DNA of 64,000 nucleotides from Brachionus plicatilis (Eukaryota; Rotifera; Eurotatoria; Ploima; Brachionidae). The first letter of the stretch is position 1. Each line of letters opens with the position of its first letter. This document shows positions 12,401 through 27,400 of this stretch, in pieces. The notes under the pieces were generated by a model. The model ran no database searches and was not told where the DNA came from. It worked only from the letters and a program-made list of their open reading frames with translations. A program made the position numbers and the translations under genes. The stretch is taken from positions 680,546-744,545 of the forward strand of contig QEOQ01000688.1 in the NCBI GenBank assembly GCA_010279815.1, in the 5' to 3' direction.

Positions 12401-15400
12401 GAGATGTCAAAACTCAGGTCTTAACAACATGATTTAGGCTAAGCTTTTCAGCTCGAACTTTCTAGTTTCCTAATGATCATGAGATAAGATTTTCGGTCTT
12501 ATCTTAATCGAGTATTCTTATCAATATGGCATGAATAAGCCATTGATAAACAAACTGTGTTTACTCTTTTGCTCAGATTAACTAAGACTCGCTAGCAAGG
12601 CCACAGTGCTGCTAAATTTACAACACTTAAACTAACTTTATTTGAATAATATTTACCTGGCTCAATCTCAAGGTATTTTAGCTAAAACTTCCAGGTCTAC
12701 AAGTATCCAAAGCTCACAGATAGAAAGCTATTTCAATTAATTTAAAGCAAATAGTTATTCGTACAAATCAACGTTTATTTATGTGTATCTATTACCTAAT
12801 AGGGATTAAATTATTTTTATTTTATTAAATTTTCTTCTACCTAATGTTAAATATTTTAATTGAAATTTTTCTAAATTTTAATTAACACTCAAAGTGGGCT
12901 TGTATTAGAGCTTAAAGTAATCGCGTCCTCTTCATCATCTCTTTCATCCATACCATTTTTGGACCAAAGTCAGCTGAAGTTAAATCGAATAGCAGAAAAG
13001 CCATCCACTTTTCAACACTACGAACAAAGTACAGCTACTAGAGGCGGCACTAGCTCTCCGATACGCCGTCAGGCAAATTTTACCAGTGATTATTCGACTT
13101 TGGGCCTGACTCCAAATTCCAACTTGGTCTCTGCAGAACCTTTGACCAACCGGACACACAGAAATACAATAGGACTTGGCTCCTTGGGCATGAGTGCGCT
13201 ATTTTACTCGTTTTTAAAGAACAACGCCAGAGGGACTGGGTCTTCGGCAGACTCTGGCTATGAGTCCCGCATAGACAACTCTGGCATGGCCAACAGAACA
13301 AGCAGTTTGTACCAGGAGACAGAAAAAAATTCGCCAAACAAGTCGCTTCCACTTGCACAGCTAAAATTGAAGAATCTCCAGGAAGTAATTGCAAAAAGCT
13401 ATTCAAAAGAGGAATTGTCAAAATATGGTATCATGGTGCCCAATGTGCAGTCACCAAGTGTTGCTCAAAATAAAGAGAATTTGAATAGAGCTCAGTACAA
13501 CAATTATTCAAACTCGGGCTCCATCGATAATCCGATCGATTCAAAATTTAATCAAAAATATATCAATTACAACGCGCCACCGCTGTCAACAAAAGGTAGG
13601 AATTTTTTTTTTTCAATTCAAAGGCTTCGGTGCAATTTTTTCATTCACTAGAATCGCAGTTTTTTTCTAAGAGAAAAAGAGTTCTGATCAAACATAAAAG
13701 AAAAACAGCTTAGTGTAAACAAATTTTTCTATCGAGAAATTTTATTATTTTTTTAGAGTCCTTAAAAAAACTTGTTAAAAAAATATTCTTTAGTTTCTGA
13801 AAGCTTAACACCACTATGTTTTTGTTTACTTTATAAATCAACCGTAAGGTCTTTATATCCTTGAGTAAAGTTTTTTCAAGCAATATTATTTAAAAAAAAT
13901 TAGAAAATTTTTTTCAAAGCCCTAAAACATCAATTTTGGGACAGTTCTCTTTAATAAAATGAAAATTCAAAATTTATTTGAAAAATTAAATTTTAGAGAT
14001 GCTGTAACAGTCTTTTTTTCTTTTACTTAAACTTTTTTTATTTTTAAATTAAGACTAGGGTTGTTAATTGAAGTTTCAAAACTTCGAAATTTTTTCATAC
14101 TTTTCGACTTCAGGTAAAATTAAGAACTTTGAAATTTTAAAATTTTAAATTGAAATTAATTCCTACTTGAAATTAAATTTAGTTTTGAAAAAATTAAGTT
14201 TCAATATTTATTTTTAATATTTTAAATAATTTCGGATACAAAAAAATGGGTTCGATTTAAAATTTCGAAGTTTAAAATTTTGAAGAATGAAATAATAAAG
14301 TTAAAAATTATAAAGTCCTAGGACTTTCTTCTTGTTCATTTGCCATCTCCTCAAAATCGAAGCAAAAACGTTTACTTAGTCTAAAATTTTCATGTGATAA
14401 TTTTGAATTTTTATGTTTTTCTGCTAAATGTTTAACCAACTCAATTGTTGAACTGTTATAAATAGTTATAACTTGTTGACATATATTACACTTGTCAGAC
14501 GATTCATTTATTTTGACAACATTTTGGCTTTGCCAAACCCACGATCTTGGTCCTATTTTTTTGCGCCTTTTCAATGTTGAGACCGGAGTTGAATCCGTCA
14601 GGCTAGTAGACGTATTTGTTAAATTTAGTAAATGTAGATATTTATATTTATTTTTTATTTGTCAATTTTAATCAGAAAAGAAATTTTTAAATTAGAAATT
14701 TCAGACCTCAAGATTTCAAACTTCTAAATTTTAAACTTGATAATTTCAAACTTGAAACTTTTGATTCAAGTACAAAATTTCGAAGTACAAAGTTCTACCG
14801 GCTTTAAATTTTTAAAATTTCACTTCATATTTAATATTTCAATTTCAATTTTCCTTTGTCAAAAAATTTCAAAGTGTTGAAAAATAAACTAGAAGTTTTC
14901 TCAAAAACTTCAAAAATTTGAAATCCAGTTCAATTAACAACCCTAATTAAGACCCAATAATTGATAATTGCATACCTGGTCGAAGTCAAAGTTAAAAAAT
15001 TTTAAATAATCTAAATTCAAAAGTTAGCTTAAAAGTTTTTCTTCCAAATTTTTTTAAATATTTTTTTTTAGGGCATAAATTTAGGTATGTGGTATTTTCT
15101 AAATTGATTTTCGAATCGATGTTAAATACCTTAGAAAATGACTTTTACTTTTATTTAATGACTACGCAAATCTAACCTTTCCTTTTTAACTTTTAATTTT
15201 GACCAATTCAGTTCAAATTCATAGTAATGTGTGATGTCTTTTATCAATTTTGATAGTCATATATAAAAAAAAAATGAAGGTTAATTTAAATTTAATTAAT
15301 TTGAAAAGAGTTTATTAAAAATAAAAATCAACTTTAGTTATCTTAAAAATGTCTTTAAATTAATAAATTTAATTGTTTCTTCCTGGTTATTTGTTACAAA

Positions 15401-18400
15401 CCGGCTAAATTAATACCAACACCTCTTTGGCAAAAAACAGCTTCAAAAAGGTTCTAAAAAGAAATATTTACATTAAAATCCAAGGTGATTATTTTTTTCA
15501 TTTTAAATTCCGGTTATTTAGACAATCTAAAGAATTTTAATTTTCAAGGAAATTTAGATTACATTAAAATCGATAGACCAATTTTTTTATCTTTTTTTAG
15601 AAAACCATTTTCTGCTTTATTTATTTATTTTTTAAAAGATAATTTAAAGGGTAAGTTCCTCTGGGCAGCTCAGAACAGCGCCTTCTTTTCAGCCAGCAAA
15701 TTAGGAATGTTTTTGTGTTAATAAAAAGTATATTATAGCTTATCAAATATTACAAAATATACAAAAAATATATTAATATTTAGCTTTAAATTTTAGTGAA
15801 TTTTTAAAAATCAATTACTATTTTTTTTTGGTCTATAAATTTTTAAAAGGAAAATCTATGTGAGCACTCATTTATGGGTGGTCACGTAAATTTTTAGCAA
15901 AAAAAATTGCGAGCGTGCTTTCAAAATAATAACCTAGCTACCTTATAATAAATAAATAATGTGTTTTTCTTAATTTTCTAAGATTTTACATCAAGTTTTC
16001 GAGTTTTTAATTAAAGATCGTTTATTTAAATTAATTATTATTTTTTTTAGCAAGCAAAAATAAAATACTAGATGAGATTTCAGTACAAAATGATGCTTAG
16101 AGATTTAAAAAATTATTAATATCATTTCTATTTTATTTCATTACTAATTTGATTATTTAAAATCCGAAATGTGAAAAAATCTTTTGACGAATAATAAAAA
16201 ATTTATGTCGAATAAAAAAAAATTTTTTGAAATAAAAAAATATTATAAATTATATATTTTATTATTAAAAGAAAAAAAAAAATTTTTATAGAATATATAA
16301 ATGATTCTTATAGAATAAAAAAAAATATCACATGAATTTAAGTCATTTTAATATTAAGAAAGCTTTCATAGCATTAAACACGTATTATTATGGTAATTGC
16401 TGAATAGCAGCATAAACAACTGGAGTTTCAGGAACATCTACTTCAGGATATTTTCTTAATATTTGGGTTTTGAATTCGAATTGAATTAAACTCAAGCTAA
16501 TGTACTGAGTTGTAGATAATCAATTCTCTGTATATTAACTCAATTGCTATCTGTATTATATATGATATATGGATTGATCGGTAACTTTAAGATTTTGAAT
16601 TTATACTTTCAAAGTAAAATTTTTATACTATGTCAAATTTTTGCACATTTTATTCTTTAAAAAAAAGAATTTATTTTTGAAAAACTTTTACATTATTCTA
16701 TAAAAATTATTTATATTCTAAAAAAAAAAAAATATTCGTCAAAAGACTTCGCTCATCCGAAATCGCAGGACTTAAAATGAAATATTCAGCATCTTCTGTC
16801 AAAAAAAATGTGCTTGATTGATTGACGTGAATTATTTTATTATGTATTAGAAAAATCTGATTAAAGCCAAAATTTTTTTTAAATAAAGAATTAAAAATTT
16901 TTTTTTTTTTTTTTCCAAATTTAACTTTTATCAAATTTTTTTAATATCATATTTTTGTCACAAAATACTCAAACAATATTTTTTGTGAATTTTGAGCCGA
17001 TTTTGGGACACTCAAAAATCATTTTCTCAGGTTTCTAGAATTTTAAAACAAAAAAAAAATTTAGACGATTTCCGAAGTCCTTTTTGTGATTAGTAATTTG
17101 TCTTTGCTTAACTTTTCTACGGCTTTGAAAACAGAGCACGCGATTCCAGTGAGTCAAAGAAGAACAAAACCTCAAAAAACTATCTATTTCCTCATTTAAA
17201 TTCTATTTTTTAGGAGAAGACTTACCGACCAGCATGAGCCGTAACCCAGACTACAAGTACCATCCGCATGGGAATCAAGACGACCAAAAATTCAAGTCTC
17301 CTCTCACAAATCCTTTTTACTACGAGCCCAAGATAAGCTACAAATTTGACACCAAGCATTCGCATCCATTTTTTCAACCAGATTTGACCAGCTTGCAGAA
17401 TAACCGGCAATCTCTGGTCACGCGCGAACAGTCTCCCTCAGTAGGCCAGCACCATTTCTTCGCGCCAAATTCTCCCTCTAATCTTAACTCGACTTCGCCG
17501 CCAACTGCACTTTCTCCCACATCCAACCTTTCCTCCAACTCAGTCTTATCTTCTTCATCCATGGCCTCTTCCAACTCTTCCAATTCAACCGTATCACAAA
17601 CTCAAACAAACACCACTTCCACTTTAAACTATTTTCAAGACTGCGATTCCTCGATGGCAGGCTCCTCACTCAACCTGAACAAATCAGCGCCCAACACTTT
17701 TAGTAAATACATCGAAACAGTGCACAGGGCTCTGTATGACGAGGGCCACAGATACCGGCCTTTGTCGACCGCTTCCAGCGATTTGACTGCACAGGCCGAA
17801 TTTCCCATCAACAAGCCAAAAGTGATCACCACCAACCAGGAAACACTGGGCGGCCAACAAGTGTCAAAACAATTTGTAGAAAACCGTAGGCAAATTTTCG
17901 AAAGAACAAACAAAATGGAAAACAAGTCTTTTTCGGACAAGTCGCTCAATCGCAAGCCATCGCTGAAAAATCAGTCAAACAACTTTTCGTTTGACGAAAC
18001 CAGGGACCTTGAGCGAACGCCGACGCCGACCAGTTATGTTCCAAAGTCAGACGTCGCTCAGTCCAATAGGGACAAAAGTTTGATCAATGAAAACAGGAAT
18101 AAAGAGATAAATCCGCTCGGAAATCGCTACTTGACCAATTTTAACCATGTAAATAGATCGTCGTACCGCGGCGAATGCAAGCGGTTGATGTCAAGGGCCA
18201 ATTTGGAGACAGTGGCTGAGAGAGCGGCTCATTTTGAAGATGTGGACCCGGAGCGCTACGAAAAATTGAAGAGCAAATTTGTTGATCTAGACACTGCCAA
18301 ACAGGACGAAATTCATCTATTGCTCTTGCAGCATCAGCACCATCAGCAGCAGTTGTTGAACAATTCTTTGAGTAAAAAAACAAATAGTTTGTCACCGGTT

Positions 18401-21400
18401 CGACTAAGTAAGACAAATGAAAATGAGAAAAATGACTCCAAGTGGAATTATGCTCACGACACAAATCAAAATTATTTTTGTAAGTTTTTTGTTTTTTGTT
18501 GAATTTTGACTAATGGGCAATTTAATGTTATTATTCAACTTTTCAATTATTCAAATAATTGTATTTCTTTCGTCAACTTTCTTTAACTTTTTCAATTTTT
18601 ATCCATAAAACTCCTTCAACTATTTCAATTATTCAACTATTACGGTTATTCAACTTTTTCAATTTTTATTAATATTGAAATTTTTTAATCCTTATCCAAT
18701 TTTCGCGTTTTTTTGCATTGAAAATACTAAAAAACGAGAAAACTTTACTGAGTGTTTATACCTTTTAAAAAAATCAATCACTAAACAATTAATTATTATA
18801 AATTAATTAAAGCATTAATTAAGAAAAATTCCTATTTCTTTTTGCTGAACCGAAATCCCTAAACCGGGGATTCGCCCCTGACCCCTTTGATTTTATCTTA
18901 AATTTTGTTAAAATAAATCTTATTTTAAAATAAACCCTAAATTACGCATAGTCAATATATGGTTAATTTTAAAATTAGATTTATTTAACTTGCAAATTAT
19001 ATTGTTTTAAAATTTATTCTTTTAAAGTAAAAATTCATAGTGAAAAGAATTGAAAAAGTTGAAGAAAATTGAAGAAAGTTGAATAACTGTAATAGTTGAA
19101 TAATTGAAATAATTGAAAGCGTTTTTATATTGACAAAAATTGAAAAAGTTGAAGAAAGTTGTACATTTGGAATAGTTGAATAGTTAAAATAATTGAGAAA
19201 ATTGTTAAATACAAATTGACCCAAAGTTAAATACAAATTGACCCAAACATTTTTCAAATTTGAATAATTTTTCAAATTGCCCATGAATGTGAATTTTTTT
19301 CAAATAGTAAAATAATTGAGATTTTAAAAATTAAAAAAATTTTTTATTACAAAAAAAAAAAATGTTCAAAGTGCCACAGCTAAGTTTTGACCGACCAAAA
19401 CATGTTCTGTAAATTGTACCAACTGATACATTATTAGTACTAATTCTACTTAACTCTACAAAATTTAGAAAATTGTGAATTTGTTAAGGGAAAAATTTTT
19501 TTTCTAATTATTGTAAATATTTTAGTGTTGTCGATCATCCCTTGATCGACAACACTAGATCTTTTATTTTCCCTGCTCGGCGATCTGATGCGTTTAAAAA
19601 TATAACTGAATAAGAAAATAAAAAAAATAATCAATTTTAAAAATAATAAATCTCTATGAAGCGTATCCTCATTTTTTCTGGGGGAGATATTTTTATCGAA
19701 GTCTTACAAGAGAACTATTTGAATCCTCTTCTTTCATTTTGTTTAAAGTTTTTAAAGTAAAATGTAGTTTCAATTTTTTGAGTAATTTAAAATTTGCATT
19801 TTTCAATTTGAATGCTTTTGCAATTTACAGTGCTTTTATTTTACATGGCTTTTTATACAATTTGTGTAATTTTACGAAAAATTACGTAAATTTTGGTAAT
19901 TTTTTGCAAAAATTTAATAGTTTTAGTAAGAAATGGAAAGAAACACAATTCACATTTTAAATTTTAAATCAATAATTCTTTAAAAATTAGATATTGATGT
20001 AATTTTACATAATCTTACACTTTCTTACTCTTAAATTATAAGCTTAAATGTTGGATTCTTCAACATTGATCTCTTGAAAACAAAGCAATTTATTAAATTT
20101 GAATGACATCCTTTGTACGACCAATATACTGATTCTGCAAATCTGAGCAATAAATCTGCAAAATTTAGACAATTGTGAATTTATTAAGGGAATATTTTAT
20201 TTTTCTATTTATTGTGTTTTTTTTCTCCAAAAAAAATTTAAATTTATTAAATATATTTACCTGCATAAAATAAAATGTTTAACATTTAAAAAATTTTTCA
20301 AAATCGAAAATATTTTTAAATATTAAAAGTCACTAATGCTCTAGTAAACATTTAAAAAATGATTGAATTCGAAAGTTATAAAGAATTTTAAATTTGATTT
20401 TGATCAAATTGATGTTATCAAAAGATGCCTAAAGAAGGTACAGTCAGAGTTTTTTAAAAGTTCCAAATTAGAGTAAAAGGCCAGAATTTAAATTATTTTT
20501 TTTAAGTCCGGACTTGGACTTGATTTAAGACTTGTGACTTTAATCAACTCTGGGTAAAGTTAAAAAAAGTTAAATGGCAATTTAATTTTATAAAATTTAG
20601 TTAATAAAATTATTTAGTTAATTTAGACACACCCTTTTTTAAAAATAATAATATACGCTAGAGTGTAGAAAATTGTATTCTCTTTCAGAATATATATAAT
20701 TTAAAAAGTATTTCAATTTTATCATTGAATACCTGGGTCTGAAAGAACTACAACTTTTTAGTTATCTTAGTTATAAAGGGTTAGTTATCTTAAGACACTT
20801 AGACATAAAAAAATAAATGATAAATGATAAATTGAATTTATTTACTAAATAATTTTTTTTACAAAACATAAACGTTTTCTGTTTATTAGTATATTTTTTG
20901 ATGAAAAAAATTTACTTTAATTTTTTAATAACATATTATAAATCCAACACAATTTTAAGTGATGGCACAGAGAATGTATCAGTTGTAACAATTTACAGAA
21001 CATGTTTTGATCCGTCAGAACTTAAGCCTTGACATTGTTAATATTTTTTTTTGTACTAAAATTCGCAAAAAAATGAAAATAATTTTACATTTTTACATTT
21101 TCATATTTTTAGATTTTTTGTGTGTAATATTTCAGAAAATAAAAAAAAACTCTACGAAATTATTTAGTTACCAAAATTAAAAATAAAAATTTTGTGTAAA
21201 ATTTCAGAAAAAATCTAAAAAATATGAAAATGTAAAAATGTAAAATTTTCTACATTTTGCCTAAAATTCACAATGCCGTTTATTTGAATCGAGCCCTAAC
21301 TTTTCTTATTAAAAAATAGTGATCAAATTTCAAATTGAATGTGTTAAAATGAGAAAAATTAAAGAAAATGTCGATATAAAACAAATAAAAAAAAATAAAA

Positions 21401-24400
21401 AAAATATTGATCAAAATAGATTAATTAAACTAAGAAAGGAAATTGAGATTAAATTTTTGTATGGTTCGGCATAGAAAGAAAGAAGAATCAAAAAAAATAA
21501 ATATTGGAAAAATTTAATATGTACATGATTAAAAGAATGTATATGTCACTGTCAATTTGTTAAAATGACTTAGAAAGTAATGATGATTTCCTAAGATTAT
21601 TTTTTGACTATGCATTTTATAGAATTATTTGTCACTATTAAGACGGAATTTTCAATTTTTTGTCAAATAATTGTAATTGAAAAATTTTAGATAATTTTTT
21701 TTTCCTAAGGGTAAAAAAATGTTTTTAGTAGTTTTAAAAATAAATTAAAAAAATAAGTTCATTACAAATTCAATTAGTCACAATTTTAATATTAAAAAAA
21801 TCTTTCCGTGATTTTCCAAACCAAACAACTAACCAACGAGCTTTTAAGGCTCTTAAATAACCTTTGAGATGTATAAATCAATCGTGCAGACTTTTGAGAA
21901 ATTGCTTTATTTTATTTATCCTGTTTATCCATTCATATTTAATCCTTGACTTTTGTCTATGACAAAAAAGGATGAAAAATTTGATAAAAATGTTATAAAA
22001 TATCAAATATAACTTTTTTTTTTTTCAAAAAATTGACCGTGTCTTATATTTTGTTTTGTGAAATTTACTGCAAAAGAACTAAATAAAATGGAAAAAATCA
22101 TAAAGTTTTTTATGAAATTTGTTCTTTTCTTTTCTGTACTTTTAATTTTAATTTTTATTTATTAAGAAAAAAATTAAAAATTCAGTTATCAGTAAAACCT
22201 TGAAAATTGATGTTATTTTATTACGATTTAATTTGAACTCAAAAACATTATCTGTAATATAAAAATATTAAATATTAAAGAAATTGGGGTATATTCAAAA
22301 TTTTGAGCATATCTATAATTAGAAAATAAGCATTTTTAAACAAATAATTTTATCAATAATAACTGAATGTGAAAAAAGTTTTCCAAACGACTTGTTTATG
22401 ACTAATTTGAATAAAAATTAAAAAAAAAATTAAGCAATTTTTTAAATATGTTTAGGTATGTTAGTATTAGACTTTATAATCATCAAAAATTATATTTGTT
22501 TAAACAGCTAGGGTACCGAGTTCCGAAGAGTTTCGTTTCCTACAGATCCAACCTGATGTAGCTCTTTCTTATTTAAACTAAATGAATTTTTTTATTTTTT
22601 ATCATTTTTTTTAGTAGAAAATTAGTGGAAATTTTTTATCTAAAGATAAAAATCAAGCTATAAATGAATTTAATTTCCGATTGAAAGTAAATGTGTTTTA
22701 ATTCAATGCAAAAATTTACTGATTTAAATAAAGCTTTACACATTTAGTATGTTATACAAATAATTGAGAAAATTATTCTAAATTTTTGTTAAACGGAATG
22801 AAAACATCTTTATTTTGTTAAAACATTTCTTTAAAAGCATCAGAGATTGTTTAAGTAAATGTTTTATTTTTATTTGAGAGGTGCTATTATATAAGATACA
22901 AAATGATAAAAGATCGATTTTTTTGAATAAATATAATATCGTAAGTAGAATTAAGTAAAGTCTAAGAGATTTATACTGTTTGACAAGTAAAAATTGAAAT
23001 CTATTTTAAAACATGTGTATTTTACTGACATATATCAAGCTTTATCCATCTTTAGCTAATTAATTATTTTTCGAAATAATTTCAAATTAGTTTTTCTATT
23101 TTTATTTTATTTTATTTATAATTTTTTGTTTTTAAATTCGATCACCAAAAAAATATTCAAAATCTTTTGATAAAGGAAATATATAAGAGATTATCAAACA
23201 AGAATCAAATTACAGCAATTATTATATAAAATTAAAAAGTTTATTTACGGTAAATAAATTCATTTTAATTTTATTTTAATTTACTATGTAACTATTATTT
23301 AACTCTTTGATGTCTTATTAAATATTAATTTAATGACACTAAATCTAAAGAAGCCTGATTCTGACTTTAATTCATCTCTTCTCTCATTTATTAAGCAATT
23401 GATTTTTAGTTTTGTAAAGGAGCAATTTTCAAGCTTAGTGGTATTCACTTGTATTTATAATTTTATCTTGATTTTCTATAGAAAGTTCAATTAGTTCAAT
23501 AAACTTATGAAAAGTCTTGTGAAACTTATTTAGAATTAGAATGAATTATTTCTGTAATTAGGGAGACCAACTCTTTGAATGAAAGGAATAATGCAGTTTT
23601 CAGTGTTGGACATGGTTTGCTCTATAGAAAGAACATGCAATAAATAAAATCATTTTCAGCTTCAATAAATTCATAGAAATCCTATTTTTTATTCTATAAA
23701 TAAAATTTGATTAAATTTATGATTTAATTTAAAAAAATAATTCATCGGATTTGAGTAACAGCTAGTTTAAAAAATGATGAAATGAAGAATAAAAAATGGC
23801 TCTGTTTATTTCAGAAAACCATACAAAACTTTTGAAAATCCCTTTATTTTAAGTTTACAAAATTATTTTATTTATAGTATATTTTTTATTGCTTTTTAGC
23901 AACAAAAAAGCTGTTAGATTAAGTTAATTTTTTTTTTAAATTAAAAATTTACTTTTAAAAGTCTGTTAACAAAATTTTTGGCAGCTTTTGAAATAATATC
24001 TTAAAATTTAATCTTTTGTCCCACAAAAAAATCTATGACAAGAAAAAAAAGACGATTAAAAAAAAAAAAAACAAGAAAAAAGAAATCGCTTTTTAAATTA
24101 CTAATTTTTATTTAATTAAAAATTTTTGTTTATAAATTTAAATTGAAATAAAATAATTAAACAAAAAATTTTAAAAAAAGTTCGAATTTTTAATCATTTA
24201 TAAAAACCCTAAATAAAATAGTAGCTAAAAAAATAGATAAAGAACAGATCAAAAAGGCTAAATCTTTTAAAATTTTAGTTGAGAAAAAAATTTGATGCCA
24301 AATTATTCAGAACATTTATTATTATAAAAAGCAAGAATTTAAACTAATATTTTTAAAAGTTGTTTTACCATTTTTAAATGAAAAATTTTTTATTTTTATT

Positions 24401-27400
24401 TTTATTAGCCTATTTTTTGTTCAAATAATGTGAAAAATTAATTTCTCATCGGCATTGTTCGAGTCATTTTTAATTTCCTCCAGGATTAAATGATAAATAA
24501 AATTGATCTCACTTTCTAATCAAAAAAAAAACACCTCAAAAAAATACTAAGATAAATTGCCAAATCTCTAAAGCTTTTGTATCAAGAAAAAGTTCAACTG
24601 GATTAAAGATTCTAGCTTGATTTTTTTGAATGATAATTTATCTTTCATCGATCCTTATTTCTTGGTCACAATTTGCTCAAAATTGGTCGAGTTTACTTGG
24701 CATAATAGACTCGATTTGCTCTGATCTAAGACAAGACTCTTGAAAATCAGGTCAATAGATTTTGGAATCAGTTCCGATGTCACAAATCGATTTTGTTCCT
24801 AATCAAAATTATATCTAGTGCTAGTTTTAGTCAAATACATCATGCAATCTCGTGTTTCGTCTCACCGTTCAAAGGATATTAGACGCTGGACAAAGAACCT
24901 TTTCAAATTTCTACAACAAAGAAAGGATTTAAATATTTCAATTGAATTAAATTTCAAGCTAAGAAAGTGAGTATTTCACTTGTAAGTTAGAGAGAGAAAA
25001 AAATAGTATGAATTTAAAGTTCGACAAATCTTTGGAATTAATGACAAATTTAGGTTATTATACGCGCTTGGCAAAAAATCAAAATAAAAAACAAAGCTTA
25101 GCAAGATTCGAAATAGTTGCCAAGTAGTTTGTAATTCTAAGATCAAATTTTATTTTTGAATATTAAAGTTTATTTATTTCAGCCTAATAAAAGCATTATT
25201 TGCATTGAAGCCCATAAATTGATTGCATTAATAGATCGATATATTGCCATGACTTTGATCAAAATGTTAAGTTTTTTACAGTGCCATTTTTATTGTTCCA
25301 TGAAACATTAACAAGATAAAAGATGCTTTTTTGTGGCAAACTCTTATCTGCCATAGATATCTAAATGTTAATTCTTATTTGAAGTTTTTATCCAAAAGGG
25401 CTCACTCTACCACATTTTGTTGACTCCTTACGCAATCCTGATCCAATAATTTATGGAAGCTCGAGTTCTGATAAATTAAATATTGTGTACTGTGTTTATT
25501 TTGTATTTTCCTTTTGAGTTTGGATGAAAATTTGATGTTTTAAATAAGGCAATTTGGCATGGTTCGAATCAAGATTTTCTATTTAAAACAAAAAGTTGGT
25601 GTTTATTTTCCTATGCTTTTCTCTTAATTGCTTACATTGGTGTACCATTACACAAAACTTTTGTTTTAGCATAACATTTATTTTAATGATAATTTATTCA
25701 CTTTGATGCAAAAAATAAGCATTCAAAGTAGAGATAATTCTTGATCTTGTTTACCAAAAGAGAGTTTTTTTACTATGCTTTTAGTTGCCATAAAAATGGA
25801 CTAAAACGAAAATGAATTTTTTTTAGGACTCAAAATTAGCTCAATTATTTATTTAAATAAATTTTTAATTTGGAATTTTTTCATTAATTTTATACGATTT
25901 TAATTTGGAATACAAATAATTTTATAATCCATCCTTGGTTACTAGATAAACGGCTCTGGTTAGATACCTTAGAAAACAAGCAAAAATTGCTAATATCCTT
26001 TTAGTGAAAAATCGAATAAATAATAATTTTTGTTTTTTTAATAAAAAAATTGTGCAATTTTTTTCTAGGAATCTTTTGAAAAGCTTTTTTTTAGCCTCCA
26101 TTTTTTTTATTGGAAAAAAAAATCTAATTTAAGTCATAAAAAAACTAATGATTTATGTTTAGATAAAATCAAGATTTAGAATTATTAAGAGGAAACATTA
26201 AAAAAGTTTTTCGATTTAAAACGATGTTTTAAAAAAACATTTGTCATTTTAATTTTATCACTCATCAGGCTTAGTTTTTTTTTAGAAATTTTATTTAAAT
26301 TTTGAATTTAATAACTTAATGAATTTTGAAAAGAAATTTCTCACAGATATTTTCATAATTGAAAAAAATTATTTTAGTATTTTTATTATCAACAATAAAT
26401 TTAATGTTATAGTTTTATTTGTCATTAGAGAATTTGCCATTTATTTTATAAGATACATTTTATTTAGAATAGCTCATTTAATTTAAAGTAGGACTAGCTA
26501 AAATGTACAATTTTTTTCCAGCCTTGAATACAAAAAAATTTGCCCCATATGACTAAATAAAACATTTTTCATCATGTCTTTTAAATAGGTCTCTGTTCGA
26601 TATCTTTAGAAAAATAGCCCCAGAAAAAAACAGCTAGTTTCATTTTAATTAAGACCTCAAACTTAATATTTTTCATGTAAATAATAAATCATTGTATGGC
26701 AAAAAAATATTAATCTTTTTTTAAGTTGTTTGCACTAAAAAATTTATGATCTTATCAAGATTTATTTACTATTTTGGGACATAAAAACATTATACAATTA
26801 GTAATAAGTGTCGAAATCTGACAAGTAGTATTTAATTCATATTAGAAATAGTTATCATAAATAAATGAGTTATTTGAAGACCTAAGGGCAAATTTAGATA
26901 ATTGAGGGTATAAGTAAAATTTAGTTTTTGGCTCAAAAATCTCAAGGCTAGTGAAAAAATTTAACTTCAGGTCAGAAAATAATTTAAATCCAAAATCTCT
27001 TTTTAATTAATTTAAATTTATTCGCCAAATTTAAAAATCATATTTTTCATAATTATTTATTTTTAACTTTGAATTTTATTTTAATCTTAAATAAATAAAT
27101 AAATTATCTATAGACAATAAAAAGTGAAGTCAATTTGGTAATAATATTTTTAAATGGTCAATTTTCGCTTTTCAAATAAAATCAATCCAGTCAAATGTGC
27201 GACCAATTGTGTCCAATTTTACTGACCAGATACAAAAAAAATTCACAAAAATTTTTGAAAAAATTTATTTTTGATTAATTTAATCCAAAATTTGTGATTT
27301 TTTTTCAAAATCTATTGAACGAAAAGCCTCTCGTCAACGTTAACTTTTTCAATTAATTTCTAGTGCACGTAAAACAAATCAATGGCCACAATTAAAAAAA

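Larger units (their letters stand above)
13596..17213 (+). other. intron 5 (3618 bp)
   Basis: Carries an hAT remnant at 14056-14945. The remainder, including the open stretch 15485-15721, is AT-rich with no recognisable product. Confidence 0.8.
19364..21040. repeat. long inverted repeat pair with about 75-bp arms
   Basis: The left arm (19364-19440) and the right arm (20965-21040, reverse complement) share AAAACATGTTCTGTAAATTG and ACTGATACATT with few differences. Between them lie a direct repeat (19456-19513 and 20156-20215), a 15-bp-stem hairpin and a hAT MITE. It may be a decayed DNA transposon. No transposase is recognised. Confidence 0.6.

Noticed and set aside
15485..15721. 78-codon frame in intron 5
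   Set aside because: Low-complexity Phe/Leu/Lys translation of AT-rich DNA. No splice phase supports its inclusion.
17374..18464. Several minus-strand open frames under exon 6
   Set aside because: Antisense shadows of the Ser-rich linker coding sequence, with no recognisable product.
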